From: Verrucomicrobiota bacterium
GTDB lineage: Bacteria; Verrucomicrobiota; Verrucomicrobiia; Limisphaerales; JAHEOI01
Length of the DNA stretch: 15,543 nt
Direction: 5' to 3'
Assembly (NCBI GenBank): GCA_018610125.1
Contig: JAHEOI010000090.1
Coordinates: 1 to 15,543 of the forward strand
The notes beneath the pieces are model-generated. The model did no database searches, was not told the DNA's origin, and was given only the letters and a program-made list of their open reading frames with translations. A program made the position numbers and the translations under genes. Positions 1 through 8,513 of the stretch are shown piece by piece (within the stretch, counting starts at the first letter, position 1; every line of letters begins with the position of its first letter).

Positions 1-45
1 GAAAAAGCGACAATCCACGTTCGTTTTTGATTTCCCATTATAGGA

Positions 46-615
46 TCATTCAGTAACGACTCGGTAGAATCGGTGCGCTGCCTCGAGCATCGGGTCTTGC
101 ACTCTCTGCGTTGAGCCGTTGCCCGAGACTGTCTCCAGATCGAACCAGCTATCATTTCCCAGGGTTTCCGTGTACTGCACGGTGTATTCCGCGTCGGTCT
201 CGGTTGAAAACGAGACTTCGAATCCTTCGGCCGTGACCGCGGGCTGCATCAGAACGACCTTCCGAGGCTCCTCGGAAACAGGCCAAATTGGATACCCGCG
301 CCAGGTTTTTGAACGCCATGATTGAGCGGAGAGAGGCTGACGATCTCCGGAGGAACGGGGACTTCCTCTGGCGCCGGCGTGATGGAAAGCCCATCCAGAT
401 CGAATGCCCTTGCTTCCTCGGAGTCGGCCCTGACTCCGAAATGGAGGATCGTATGGCTGGTGGCCGAGGCGGAAAGATCGCGAAAGGCATGGGGCGATGA
501 GCTTGTGAAGCTCTTGCCGGTCGCTTCGTTCGTGATGTTGACCAGATAGAGCTGGTTGCCGATAATTTAAGTATGCTTTCGCATCCACTTGCATCGTCAC
601 GAGGGGGGCGGCCCC
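46..615 (-). pseudogene. Truncated, frameshifted C-terminal remnant of a secreted modular protein
   Basis: No single frame spans this stretch, but three minus-strand segments join into one plausible protein end. The first segment reads GAAPLVTMQVDAKAYL from 615 to about 568. The next, in another frame, starts IIGNQLYLVNITNEATG and continues through HTILHFGVRADSEEARAFD to a Pro-rich linker (PAPEEVPVPPE). The last reads VLMQPAVTAEGFEVSFSTET and ends HRFYRVVTE before the TGA at 46-48. Joining them needs one extra base removed near 566-570 (short A run) and one base added near 307-311 (five-A run). The pieces look like a beta-sandwich carbohydrate-binding or LamG-type module, a linker, and the short beta-rich domain ending FYRV that often closes secreted proteins of Verrucomicrobiota; that last match is from memory of the family. 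The N-terminal part is absent: an in-frame TAA lies at 616-618 and the sequence then becomes the pseudopilin gene on the other strand. The original enzyme cannot be named. Confidence 0.6.
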
Positions 616-1321
616 TTAAGCTTAAGTCCTCCGGATTTACCTTGATTGAGCTGCTTGTCGTGATCGCCATCATCGCGATCCTTGCTTCGATGTTGTTGCC
701 GGCACTCTCTAGGGCGAATATCAAGCGAGACGCGTCAAGTGCAGCAATAACCTCCGGCAGGTCGGAATGGGAGTGATGATGTACGCCTCTGACAATGACG
801 ATTTCCTTCCGTTAGTGGTCCGGACCGGGTCGTCCTTTACGACGTACTGGCTCAAGTTGAACGATGAGCCGGTCAATCTTGGAAAGCTATTGGAGGAGGG
901 GGTTGATGCCTCGCCCAAGCTCTTCTATTGCCCCTCTCGGGAGCGTACAGTAGGGGAAGTGCTGGCGTACAACGCACCGAATAACCGTTGGGACGGCTCG
1001 AAGGTCAGGTCCTCGTTCCCGGCCCGTCTGCTTGAAGTGGATGGCTCTGCCATGGGAGGTGGCCCGGCAAAATGGAAGTTGAGCGATTACAGCTCTCAAG
1101 TGCTCTACAGCGATTTTGTGGGAGTTGACGGCTTTCGTGGCGGCGGAATACAAGAGGCCAAGATCTTGGCTCCGCACTTGGGCGAGGGGTACAACCGACT
1201 GTTTGGGGATAATTCCGTTCGTTGGACCGAGCCCGGGCCGTTAACAAGCCGAATCGGACCGACGCCGGCACCTCCCGCCAGGCAAATCCAGTTTTTCAAG
1301 GAGCTTGACCGCCTTCCATAA
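573..1321 (+). pseudogene. Type II secretion/type IV pilin-like pseudopilin, interrupted by one frameshift
   Basis: Frame 573-776 carries a prepilin leader and helix, KSSGFTLIELLVVIAIIAI then MLLPALSRA. The prepilin peptidase would cut after Gly21, the mature protein would start at Phe22, and the conserved Glu is residue 26. Frame 767-1321 carries the rest of the same protein. Read back past its ATG it gives EYQARRVKCSNNLRQVGMGV, the usual continuation after LPALSRA in this family. One missing base near 713-717 therefore splits the gene, and the joined product is about 250 residues. The C-terminal HLGEGYNRLFGDNSVRW matches the His-x9-Asp-Gly-like end of these pseudopilins, with Asp-Asn in place of Asp-Gly. 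The native start is doubtful: the first 14 codons after ATG 573 are antisense to the neighbouring remnant and no Shine-Dalgarno site precedes them. Products of this class sit in the inner membrane as pseudopilus subunits or lone secretion-linked pilins. The 70-base gap to the BNR-4 gene on the same strand suggests co-transcription. Confidence 0.8.
615..626. repeat. 12-bp perfect palindrome at the junction of remnant and pseudopilin
   Basis: The sequence CTTAAGCTTAAG is its own reverse complement. It lies exactly where the coding sense of the minus-strand remnant stops (TAA at 616-618) and the recognisable pseudopilin coding sequence begins (LKLKSSGFTLIE). It may mark a recombination or mis-assembly breakpoint, or be chance. 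Confidence 0.5.
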
Positions 1322-1391
1322 GGCTTGTTTTAAGAGAGTTAAGGCCAACGGCCCCAGGTCAAAAGACGGAACACGCAATCCCTGACCATTT

Positions 1392-3002
1392 ATGAAGATC
1401 ACATGCGAACTAATGTCATCGAAGCCGTTTGATTCATTGCAAAGCCGATGTCGGTTGAATTTGTCGACCCGGCTTCACCCCATCCTTACCGTTGGAGTGC
1501 TTCTCGGCCTTTTCGGTTTCTCCACCGCGACTGCCGGGAGTGGGCCTGTGGAACATTCCGACCCGGATTGGAAGTCTCGAGGACTGATTGCCTATTGGGC
1601 GAAGCGGTCGGCAGGGGACGCCCGGGTTAAGGACCTTGCCGGCAATGGCCATACCGCACGATGGCAAGCTCCGGGCGTGTCCGGTGAGACATTCGAGCCG
1701 AAACGCGCCGAAGGTTACCGAGGGATTTGGTATAGCAATCAACCTTCCGATGACCGATATCGATATAAATACAGTGGTGGATTGGGGACTTATTGTGCCA
1801 AGCATCGCCATCATGCCCAATACGCGTCCGAAGTAAATAAAACGTTCTTTGTGTATGGGGGAACAAAAGGGGTCAATAAGCCGAAGGCCTTGCAAATCAT
1901 GATCTCTTATTACGACCATGAGACGGATCGGGTTCCAAAGCCGGCTCTTCTAATGAACAAGGGGACTTCCGATGCGCACCACAATCCGGTGATCGCGATT
2001 GATGAGGACGGGATACTATGGGTCTTTGCGAGCGCGCATGGCCTGGACGACGGCTATATCTTTAAGAGCACCGAGCCATACTCGATTGACGAGTTCCAAC
2101 GTGTCACGCAAAAGGAGTTTACCTATCCCCAACCTCGCTATGTCGAAGGCAACGGATTCCTTTTTCTCTTCACGAAATACACGGCGGGCCGGGAGATGTA
2201 CTTCACAAGGAGCATGGACGGTCGTGACTGGAGCGGGGATGAAAAGATCGCCGGTTTTGGCGGGCATTATCAAATCAGTTCTCAGGACGGCGCGGTTCGG
2301 GGCACCGCTTTCAATTGGCATCCGCCGAAAGGGGGACTCAATGCCCGAACCCAGCTCTACTACATGCAGTCCTCGGATAGGGGGCGTACCTGGGAAACAG
2401 TTGAAGGCGAGAAGCTGACAACGCCTCTGGATTCTCCCGAAAACCCCGCATTGATTCGCGACTTCAAAAAGGAAGGATGGCTGGTTTATCTCAAAGACAT
2501 CGATTTTGACTCGAAGGGGCGCCCGGTGATCTTGGTGGTGCGAAGCCGCGGTTTCGAATCCGGGCCCGAGAACGATCCTCGAATCTGGACGATCGCCCAT
2601 TGGATGGGTGACCAATGGGACTTCCATAACGTCACGCGGTCCGATCACAATTATGATATGGGATCGCTGTATGTGGAATCCTCTCAAAAGTGGCGTGTCA
2701 TCGCCCCGACCGAGCCCGGACCTCAGCCTTACTGTGCCGGCGGCGAGATCGAGATGTGGCTGAGCAGCGATGGCGGGAAGACATGGCGCCGGAATGCTCG
2801 GATTACCCAAAAGAGCCCCAGGAATCACACCTATGTCCGTCGTCCGATTAATGCCCATCCCGAATTCTATGCCTTTTGGGCCGACGGAAATGCCCTTAAG
2901 CATTCCATTTCGCGGCTTTATTTCTGTGATCGGTCCGGAGAGACATGGCGATTGCCGCCTAAAATGGAGGGGGAGCTTGAGCAACCGAAAAGGATGGAAT
3001 GA
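1392..3002 (+). CDS. Secreted BNR-4 repeat beta-propeller protein (possible polysaccharide lyase or glycoside hydrolase)
   Basis: This is a 536-residue protein. A long basic N-terminus is followed by a hydrophobic stretch near residues 31-48 ending ATA-G, consistent with export. Residues 60-95 (RGLIAYW, then DLAGNGHTARW) resemble the opening of a LamG-type domain, but the rest of that domain is missing and the propeller begins at about 108 with EGYRGIWYSNQPSDD. The core has KYSGGLGTYCAKHRHHAQYA (127-145), DAHHNPVIAIDEDGILWVF (194-212) and two canonical Asp boxes, SSDRGRTW (327-334) and SSDGGKTW (458-465). This matches the BNR_4 group (Pfam PF15892). That fold includes ulvan lyases (PL24, PL25) and the GH145 rhamnosidases, but many members are uncharacterised, so the substrate is not assigned. 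The conserved His cluster at 138-141 is a candidate active-site region by inference. ATG 1413 (residue 8) is an alternative start; neither has a clear ribosome site. It follows the pseudopilin on the same strand. Confidence 0.85.
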   Translation: MKITCELMSSKPFDSLQSRCRLNLSTRLHPILTVGVLLGLFGFSTATAGSGPVEHSDPDWKSRGLIAYWAKRSAGDARVKDLAGNGHTARWQAPGVSGETFEPKRAEGYRGIWYSNQPSDDRYRYKYSGGLGTYCAKHRHHAQYASEVNKTFFVYGGTKGVNKPKALQIMISYYDHETDRVPKPALLMNKGTSDAHHNPVIAIDEDGILWVFASAHGLDDGYIFKSTEPYSIDEFQRVTQKEFTYPQPRYVEGNGFLFLFTKYTAGREMYFTRSMDGRDWSGDEKIAGFGGHYQISSQDGAVRGTAFNWHPPKGGLNARTQLYYMQSSDRGRTWETVEGEKLTTPLDSPENPALIRDFKKEGWLVYLKDIDFDSKGRPVILVVRSRGFESGPENDPRIWTIAHWMGDQWDFHNVTRSDHNYDMGSLYVESSQKWRVIAPTEPGPQPYCAGGEIEMWLSSDGGKTWRRNARITQKSPRNHTYVRRPINAHPEFYAFWADGNALKHSISRLYFCDRSGETWRLPPKMEGELEQPKRME

Positions 3003-3194
3003 GTCCGATCGAGCCTTTCGGGTTTTACGGTTACCCGTATTTGACGGGGCGAGTCGGCGCTGTCGATTCGGCGCGGGCGCGGCGGAGAAAGGGATTGTTG
3101 GCAATGCCTTTTGCCCGGGTAAGAGGAGAAGCGGATTGAAAGCGGTGACAAGTCACGCGCACTCCAAAAGCGGGCGCGGGTCGTGAAAGCGCGT

Positions 3195-3212
3195 GCGCTG
3201 ACTCGTCAGCGC
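3195..3212. terminator. Hairpin between convergent genes
   Basis: GCGCTGAC and GTCAGCGC form an 8-base inverted repeat separated by two bases, 13 bases from the stop of the S9 peptidase gene. It could act for both convergent genes. No T run follows on either strand, so classical intrinsic termination is doubtful. The rest of 3003-3224 shows no convincing gene. Confidence 0.35.
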
Positions 3213-3224
3213 TGTGGCGGTCGC

Positions 3225-5648
3225 TCACTGGAGCTTCTGTCGGAATAGCCGGTGGATTCGACGATACTCGTCGAGCCAGCTTTCGGGGTGTTGGAAGGTG
3301 TGACCTTCTTGCGGATAGATCGCCGTTTCAAAGTGACTCTTTTCCAGCTCGATTAAGCGCTGCACCAAGCGGACGGTGTCCTGGAAAAAGACATTCGAAT
3401 CTTTCATGCCGTGACAGATGAGGAGCGGTTTCTCCAATCCATCGGCAAGATCAATCGGTGAGCTGCGCTGATACGCCATCGGGTCGACCCGGGGTGTGTT
3501 GAGGATGTTCGAGGTGTACGAGTGGGCATAGCTGGACCAGTCGCTGACGGGACGTAGCGCCGCACCGGCTGCGAATAGCTCGGGCTTTCGGAACATTGCC
3601 ATGAAGGTTAGAAAACCGCCGTAGGAGCCTCCGTAAGTCCCCACACGACGGGTATCGACGTTATGCTCATCGATCAAATAGTGTACGCCGTCAACCAGAT
3701 CTTCGACTTCGGGGTGGCCCATGCGCCGGTAGATGGCGGTCCGCCAATCGCGTCCGTACCCGGCCGAGCCGCGATAATCCATATCGAGGACGATGTAGCC
3801 TTCGCGTGTGAGCAAGGTGTGGAACATCATTTCCCGAAAGTAGTGCGACCAGCGCTCCACGCTGTTTTGGAGGTAGCCCGCGCCGTGAATGAACACCACG
3901 GCCGGATACTCCTTCGCGGGATCAAAATCGTTGGGCTTGTAAAGATTGGCTCGAATGGGACGCTTCACGTGCGAGGAGGGTACTTGAACCGTCTCGGCGG
4001 CGTTCCAGTCGATCGATCGAAAGGCTTCGCTGACTGTGTGGGTTAGCCGACGAGAGGTCGCTTGCGTTTGATTCGGCTTCACGAAGAGCTCGGGAGGGCG
4101 CAACGCCTTGGAATGGCGGACCAATAGGCGCTTGCCTTCAGGCGATAATGCGAAGGATTCGACATAGCCGTCCATATCGGTCATCCGCTCGACTTTACCC
4201 CCGGTAATCGGTACGCGATAAACCTCGTAGATGCCGGGATTGGGGCGATTGGCTACGAAATAGATATAGTTGCCATCGGGGCTGATTTTGGGCTTGCCCA
4301 CGACGTAATCGCCATGGGTCAGCGCCCGGGCTTCACCCTGAAGCGGTTTCACATAAAGGTGGGAATAGCCGGTCTCCTCGGATAGATACCAGAGTGTGTG
4401 CTGTTGAGGCAGCCAGCCGAATTCGTTGTGCCGCCAATTGATCCAGGCATCATCGTGCAAGCGATGGTGGCAGTTGAGCTGCCGGTCTTTAAGGTCCACG
4501 GTCGTCAGCCAGCGGTCTTTGTTATCGATCGCGTGGATTTGCACAGCGACCCGGTGACCATCATCGCTCCAACGGATGCCGGCGAATTGGACCGGTCGGA
4601 CGTCCGGTGCCTTGAGCTCCTTTTCGACTGCATCACGATCGGCTCCATGTTGGACATGCCAGTCGACAGCCTTGGCGCGAATCGCCTTTAAAGGATCTTC
4701 ACGGATCTGGGGCAGTCCCGAAATATCGAGCTTATGCTTGGTGTGACGTTGGATATCGATGAGCCAGAGTGTCTGGCCGATCGGAGGTTGATGACCGACA
4801 CGCGTGCGCACCGCCTTTGTCTCGACGTAACCTGAATGGGTGACATACTTCGGCATGGTGCCTTTTCGACCCGTTTTGGCCGAGTCGGGGCGTGTGACAA
4901 CGAGCATGTGCTTGCTCGAGGGAGACAACGAGCGAGTCACGATCTTGACATCGGAGCCGAGGTAAAAACGCTTGGGGCCACGAGTCGGCACGGCTCTCCG
5001 GAGACTCTCTTCATGCTTGCGCCGGCGCTGTTGGTCCTCCTGCTGTTGACGAACACTCTCGAACAAGCGCTCTTGCCGCCGCTCATAAAAGTCGAAGTCA
5101 CTCTCCTCGTTTCCCGGATCGTCCTTGGCAAGAATCCGAGCCGGTTCATAGGTGAGTCCGGTGCCAAGCTTGCGGACGCGGTAGCGCCCGTTAACGGTGT
5201 AAGCAACGGCCTTTCCGTCGAGCGCGAAGCGGGGATTCGCCTCGTTGGCGTCGGTGCGCGTCAATTGCCGACGCTTGTCACGCTCCCGGTCCACGACAAA
5301 TAGATCACCGGCTTTCACATAGACCGCTTTGCTCCGCTCCTGTGTGTAGTCGGCAGCCTTGCCGTCGGCGTGCCCAAGCTTGGGACCGTCGATCTTCGTC
5401 GGCCGCTCGGCCTTCAGCTCGAGACGGTAAAGGTCCCGGATCTCTTGGCCTTCCCGTTTTCGCTTGAAGTAGAGTGATCGACCGTCTTGTCCCCAGTAGG
5501 CGCTTTCGGGGGACCGTCCGATCCAATCGGGATGGGCCATGATCCGCTCCAGAGTGAGCTCCTCCGCCTGGCTTTGCGGGGTTGCAAGAGGGCAAAGGAG
5601 CTGTGCCAGAAATCCCACAGTCACGGCATGGCGAATCACGTTAAACAT
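3225..5648 (-). CDS. Secreted S9 family peptidase (prolyl oligopeptidase/DPP-IV-like)
   Basis: I chose ATG 5648 (807 residues) because it puts a clean signal peptide first: MFNVIRHAVTVGFLAQLLCP, with likely cleavage after SQA at about residue 28. The frame stays open upstream to a TTG at 5702, but that adds a poor charged leader without a ribosome site. The N-terminal half is a DPP-IV-type beta-propeller, with blade motifs such as FALDGKAVAYTV, ISPDGNYIYFV and LSPEGKRLLV. It is interrupted at about residues 189-218 by a Gln/Arg/Glu-rich helical insert. The C-terminal third is an alpha/beta hydrolase: HGAGYLQN, DYRGSAGYG, nucleophile motif GGSYGG (Ser at about 675), HGMKDSNV (Asp at about 750) and PQEGHTF (His at about 783), so the S9 triad is complete. 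It would cleave peptides, typically after Pro or Ala, in the periplasm or outside. It lies 99 bases downstream of the 921-residue propeller gene on the same strand, with a hairpin between them. Confidence 0.93.
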   Translation of the reverse strand: MFNVIRHAVTVGFLAQLLCPLATPQSQAEELTLERIMAHPDWIGRSPESAYWGQDGRSLYFKRKREGQEIRDLYRLELKAERPTKIDGPKLGHADGKAADYTQERSKAVYVKAGDLFVVDRERDKRRQLTRTDANEANPRFALDGKAVAYTVNGRYRVRKLGTGLTYEPARILAKDDPGNEESDFDFYERRQERLFESVRQQQEDQQRRRKHEESLRRAVPTRGPKRFYLGSDVKIVTRSLSPSSKHMLVVTRPDSAKTGRKGTMPKYVTHSGYVETKAVRTRVGHQPPIGQTLWLIDIQRHTKHKLDISGLPQIREDPLKAIRAKAVDWHVQHGADRDAVEKELKAPDVRPVQFAGIRWSDDGHRVAVQIHAIDNKDRWLTTVDLKDRQLNCHHRLHDDAWINWRHNEFGWLPQQHTLWYLSEETGYSHLYVKPLQGEARALTHGDYVVGKPKISPDGNYIYFVANRPNPGIYEVYRVPITGGKVERMTDMDGYVESFALSPEGKRLLVRHSKALRPPELFVKPNQTQATSRRLTHTVSEAFRSIDWNAAETVQVPSSHVKRPIRANLYKPNDFDPAKEYPAVVFIHGAGYLQNSVERWSHYFREMMFHTLLTREGYIVLDMDYRGSAGYGRDWRTAIYRRMGHPEVEDLVDGVHYLIDEHNVDTRRVGTYGGSYGGFLTFMAMFRKPELFAAGAALRPVSDWSSYAHSYTSNILNTPRVDPMAYQRSSPIDLADGLEKPLLICHGMKDSNVFFQDTVRLVQRLIELEKSHFETAIYPQEGHTFQHPESWLDEYRRIHRLFRQKLQ

Positions 5649-5714
5649 AGGGCAAGTTGATCGAGTCAATACCAATCGCTGCAAACGTTCCTTCACAATC
5701 AACAGGAGGGAATC

Positions 5715-5733
5715 AAGCGGCTGGGAGCCGCTT
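5715..5733. terminator. Strong hairpin between the propeller gene and the S9 peptidase gene
   Basis: AAGCGGCT and AGCCGCTT form a perfect 8-base stem with a GGG loop, 15 bases past the stop of the 921-residue gene. On the minus strand no T run follows, so it may be a processing or attenuation element, or a dispersed palindromic repeat, rather than a classical terminator. Confidence 0.45.
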
Positions 5734-5747
5734 CTACTTTGACAAGG

Positions 5748-8513
5748 CTAACGTGATGCCCGGCTTGAGACTTGGATATTCCGATAAATGAGGATCCGGC
5801 CCAACGCATCCTCTTCCACCAAGACCACGTACTCGCCGTTATCGCGCTGGTAAGCATGAATGGAGTGCGGCATATCGACGAGACCGCTGATGCCGCCAAC
5901 TTCGGGACCCGGTGTCATCAGCCCCAGCTCTCGGCCGCTCTTGGTGTCAAAAATCCGGATAGCTCCTCGATTTGGGGCATCGGAGTAAACGACAAAGAGG
6001 CGATCGCCCGCAAGGGAGAAGTCGGCCGGATGTCCCCATGAATCCTCGTCGATCAAAATATCGATGGTCCAACGCGGCTTACGATTCCCTTCCGACCAAT
6101 CATCATAGCGGGCGAGGACCGTGCCCGCGGATTTCCATTGCCACGATTCCTCGGGGCGGTAACCGCTAAGGTACATGGTATCCTGCTTGGCCAAGTATTT
6201 GGTCCGGGCTCCAAGACCGAACGGCTGTGGCTGATCCTGGCGCACCATGTTGCTCGGTTCATAGACCGGCGCCTTGGCATCATTCAAGCCTTGAGCCGGC
6301 AAGTGCTCCAGCCCCTCATTGCCAACGTGCCAAATGGTTCCATCGGCATCGACATGCCAGCCGCCCGAATTGGAGCGATAAGGGCGAAAGCCCCCGTTGG
6401 CAAATTCGTTCGATTGGAAGGAGCCGTCGCCATCGGCGTCGGTCCAAATCCATTGTGCCGCTGTCTTGGGTTGCTCTTCGGGCCACTTCATATCGTTGCT
6501 GGTGATGAACGCCGCGGGTTTGGCGATCTTGCCCTCGGCATTAAGGCGAAGGACCGCCAGCCACTTGGTGCTCATCTTTGTCAGGTAGAGGAACCGTTCA
6601 CCCCCGACTTGGCGGATGGCTACCGGGGCGGTCCCTCCGACGTTGTGGCGGGGATCGTCCGGAAATCGAAAACCGTCATGGGTTTGGTCGTAGGTCTCGC
6701 CCCACTCATGACCGGGTTGATATTGAAGATCGGTGGCGTCGGGAGACCACTCCATTGTCATGTGTGTCTCCATCGTATAGAGCTCGTTCTTGTTTTGAGG
6801 GTCAAGCACCGCGGAATCGACAAACATCAGCCCCAGAACTTTCCAGAGCAAACGTCCTCCTTGGTCTTGCGGCTTTGAAAACGCCCTCAAATCGGTGTGC
6901 CAATTCGACCACATTCCCCACCGGATTCGATCCCAAGGGTCGCTCATGCCACCGGCGGCCACATAGATATTGCCGTCGGCATCGGCGCCGACACCATTCG
7001 GGCCGTTCAACTTGAAATCGCCCCAAGCTCCCGGCACTCCGGAAAAGACACCCCTTTTCCTGCCCAGCGTTTCAACCAGCTTGGGCGTGCCACTAACATC
7101 GAATAGCTTGATTTGCTGATCCGGTCCGTCGTCGGCCACAAGGAGACGTCCATCCGGATGGATCGCGATGTCCGAGCATTTGGGCACCGAAGCAATCGAT
7201 TTTCCGGTCGGCTTTCCCGAGGGACTGAATTGGCGGATTGTCCGGTGTACCTTGGTGTCCCGGAGCTTGACGCCCTCCTTGAAACTGCCCGAGCGCACCA
7301 CGTTCTTGGTCTTGATCGTCTTGGCTTCCCAATCGCCGAGATCGGGGGCTTCCTTGTTTAGCCGGATTTGTGTGAAATCCGCGATTCCCGGTTTGTCTCC
7401 TTTTCGGCTCTGAGCGGCGAGCCCGATATAAAAACGCCGGTCCAGATCAAGCTGCTTTTCCCCGACCTTTTTCCAATTCTCGCCATCGCCTGATTCGTAG
7501 CCGATCACACGATTCCCTTCGCGCTTGATTCGAAACCATGCAGGCGGATGGGCGATATCGCCTCCCGGCCCGTCGAGCCAGCCGCCACTTGCGAAACCGG
7601 AGGATTTGGCGAATTTAAGGGTGCTCGCTGCCCATGGGGCGTCCGAATCCAAGCCGCCACGCAACATAACCCCCGCAATCGGGCTTCCTCCCGTCACGTG
7701 ATGCATTTGGCGCAGCTTGGCGGTCAAGGTGACATCACCTGCCACTTGGGTGTAGACAAAATGACAGCCGGGACCATGGGCGTTGTACTTCAATTTGGCG
7801 CCGGTTATCGAAAGGCCTCGCTTGGTCTTGAGGTCATGGTCCAGGTTGGCTTGAATGACCCAGAGATCGCCGTCGCTTTCGGTAGCCAATTCAAGCGGAT
7901 GGGTAGTGCGCTCCGGGGTGTCGATGAAATCTCCAAAATCCCGGATATGAGCACCGCTATCCGCGTCGTAGACCCGGATCCGGTTTGCATGGATATCGCT
8001 GGCGAAGAGGCGTCCATCATGGTGAGCCACCCCCCAGAGCGACTCTTGTTTCGGGCCGACGACGATCACATGACTCTCTTTTTCGGAAAACGGGGCCGGC
8101 TCGTAATTCGCCTGGTGGTAGCGCTCAATAACGTTATGGGCTCGGCCGTCTATCTCGCGGGTGTTATTGAGGTAGACGTAGTGATCATCCAATGCGATCC
8201 CGGCAGCGCCGCTGCGATGATGCTTCGCAAGCACTTTGCCATCCTTGTAAACGCCGCCATTCCGATTGTGCTCGTCCCAATTGGCGTTGCTGAAGACCGT
8301 GCCATCATCCGTGACGGCCATGCCTCGAATCCAGTTTTGAGTCCAGAGGCCTTCCGAAGCCTCTGCCGAATCCCCGGCCCAAGACGTCGTGTAGGTCACT
8401 CCCCAATGCTCGCCTTGGGCGGTTCGCTCTTCGTAGACCTTCCCGATAACGGATGGAAGGGCCAAGCTGCTCAGAATAATGGCAAGAACTGGGATCAATG
8501 CACCGCTTTTCAT
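5748..8513 (-). CDS. Secreted NHL-like beta-propeller protein with an inserted lectin/DUF1349-like domain
   Basis: This is a 921-residue protein of unknown function. A signal peptide (MKSGALIPVLAIILSSLALP) probably ends near residue 24. Propeller-type strands recur: IRGMAVTDDGTVF (62-74), AGIALDDHYVYL, LWGVAHHDGRLFASD (159-173), SDIAIHPDGRLLVADDG (447-463), GPNGVGADADGNIYVAAGG (504-522), and GGWHVDADGTIWHVGNEG (717-734). Between two propeller parts, at about residues 230-386, sits a separate beta-sandwich. Its features are KYNAHGPGCHFVYTQVAGD, AGVMLRGG, FRIKREGNRVIGYESGDGENW and FYIGLAAQS, typical of DUF1349 or concanavalin-like modules. TDADGDGSFQSNEF (691-704) is a calcium-loop (EF-hand/dockerin-type) motif. 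The start is supported by GAGAAG seven to eight bases upstream on the minus strand. The gene is divergent from a sugar transporter and upstream of the S9 peptidase. A role in binding or cleaving an extracellular glycan is an inference; no catalytic residues can be assigned. Confidence 0.85.
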   Translation of the reverse strand: MKSGALIPVLAIILSSLALPSVIGKVYEERTAQGEHWGVTYTTSWAGDSAEASEGLWTQNWIRGMAVTDDGTVFSNANWDEHNRNGGVYKDGKVLAKHHRSGAAGIALDDHYVYLNNTREIDGRAHNVIERYHQANYEPAPFSEKESHVIVVGPKQESLWGVAHHDGRLFASDIHANRIRVYDADSGAHIRDFGDFIDTPERTTHPLELATESDGDLWVIQANLDHDLKTKRGLSITGAKLKYNAHGPGCHFVYTQVAGDVTLTAKLRQMHHVTGGSPIAGVMLRGGLDSDAPWAASTLKFAKSSGFASGGWLDGPGGDIAHPPAWFRIKREGNRVIGYESGDGENWKKVGEKQLDLDRRFYIGLAAQSRKGDKPGIADFTQIRLNKEAPDLGDWEAKTIKTKNVVRSGSFKEGVKLRDTKVHRTIRQFSPSGKPTGKSIASVPKCSDIAIHPDGRLLVADDGPDQQIKLFDVSGTPKLVETLGRKRGVFSGVPGAWGDFKLNGPNGVGADADGNIYVAAGGMSDPWDRIRWGMWSNWHTDLRAFSKPQDQGGRLLWKVLGLMFVDSAVLDPQNKNELYTMETHMTMEWSPDATDLQYQPGHEWGETYDQTHDGFRFPDDPRHNVGGTAPVAIRQVGGERFLYLTKMSTKWLAVLRLNAEGKIAKPAAFITSNDMKWPEEQPKTAAQWIWTDADGDGSFQSNEFANGGFRPYRSNSGGWHVDADGTIWHVGNEGLEHLPAQGLNDAKAPVYEPSNMVRQDQPQPFGLGARTKYLAKQDTMYLSGYRPEESWQWKSAGTVLARYDDWSEGNRKPRWTIDILIDEDSWGHPADFSLAGDRLFVVYSDAPNRGAIRIFDTKSGRELGLMTPGPEVGGISGLVDMPHSIHAYQRDNGEYVVLVEEDALGRILIYRNIQVSSRASR

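Noticed and set aside
152..724. Minus-strand 190-codon open frame
   Set aside because: It is a shadow of the remnant and of the pseudopilin leader, Ser/Arg-rich, with no domain; the two other frames carry the protein-like signal.
2016..3104. 362-codon minus-strand frame
   Set aside because: It runs antisense to the well-supported BNR-4 gene, with low-complexity composition and no recognisable domain.
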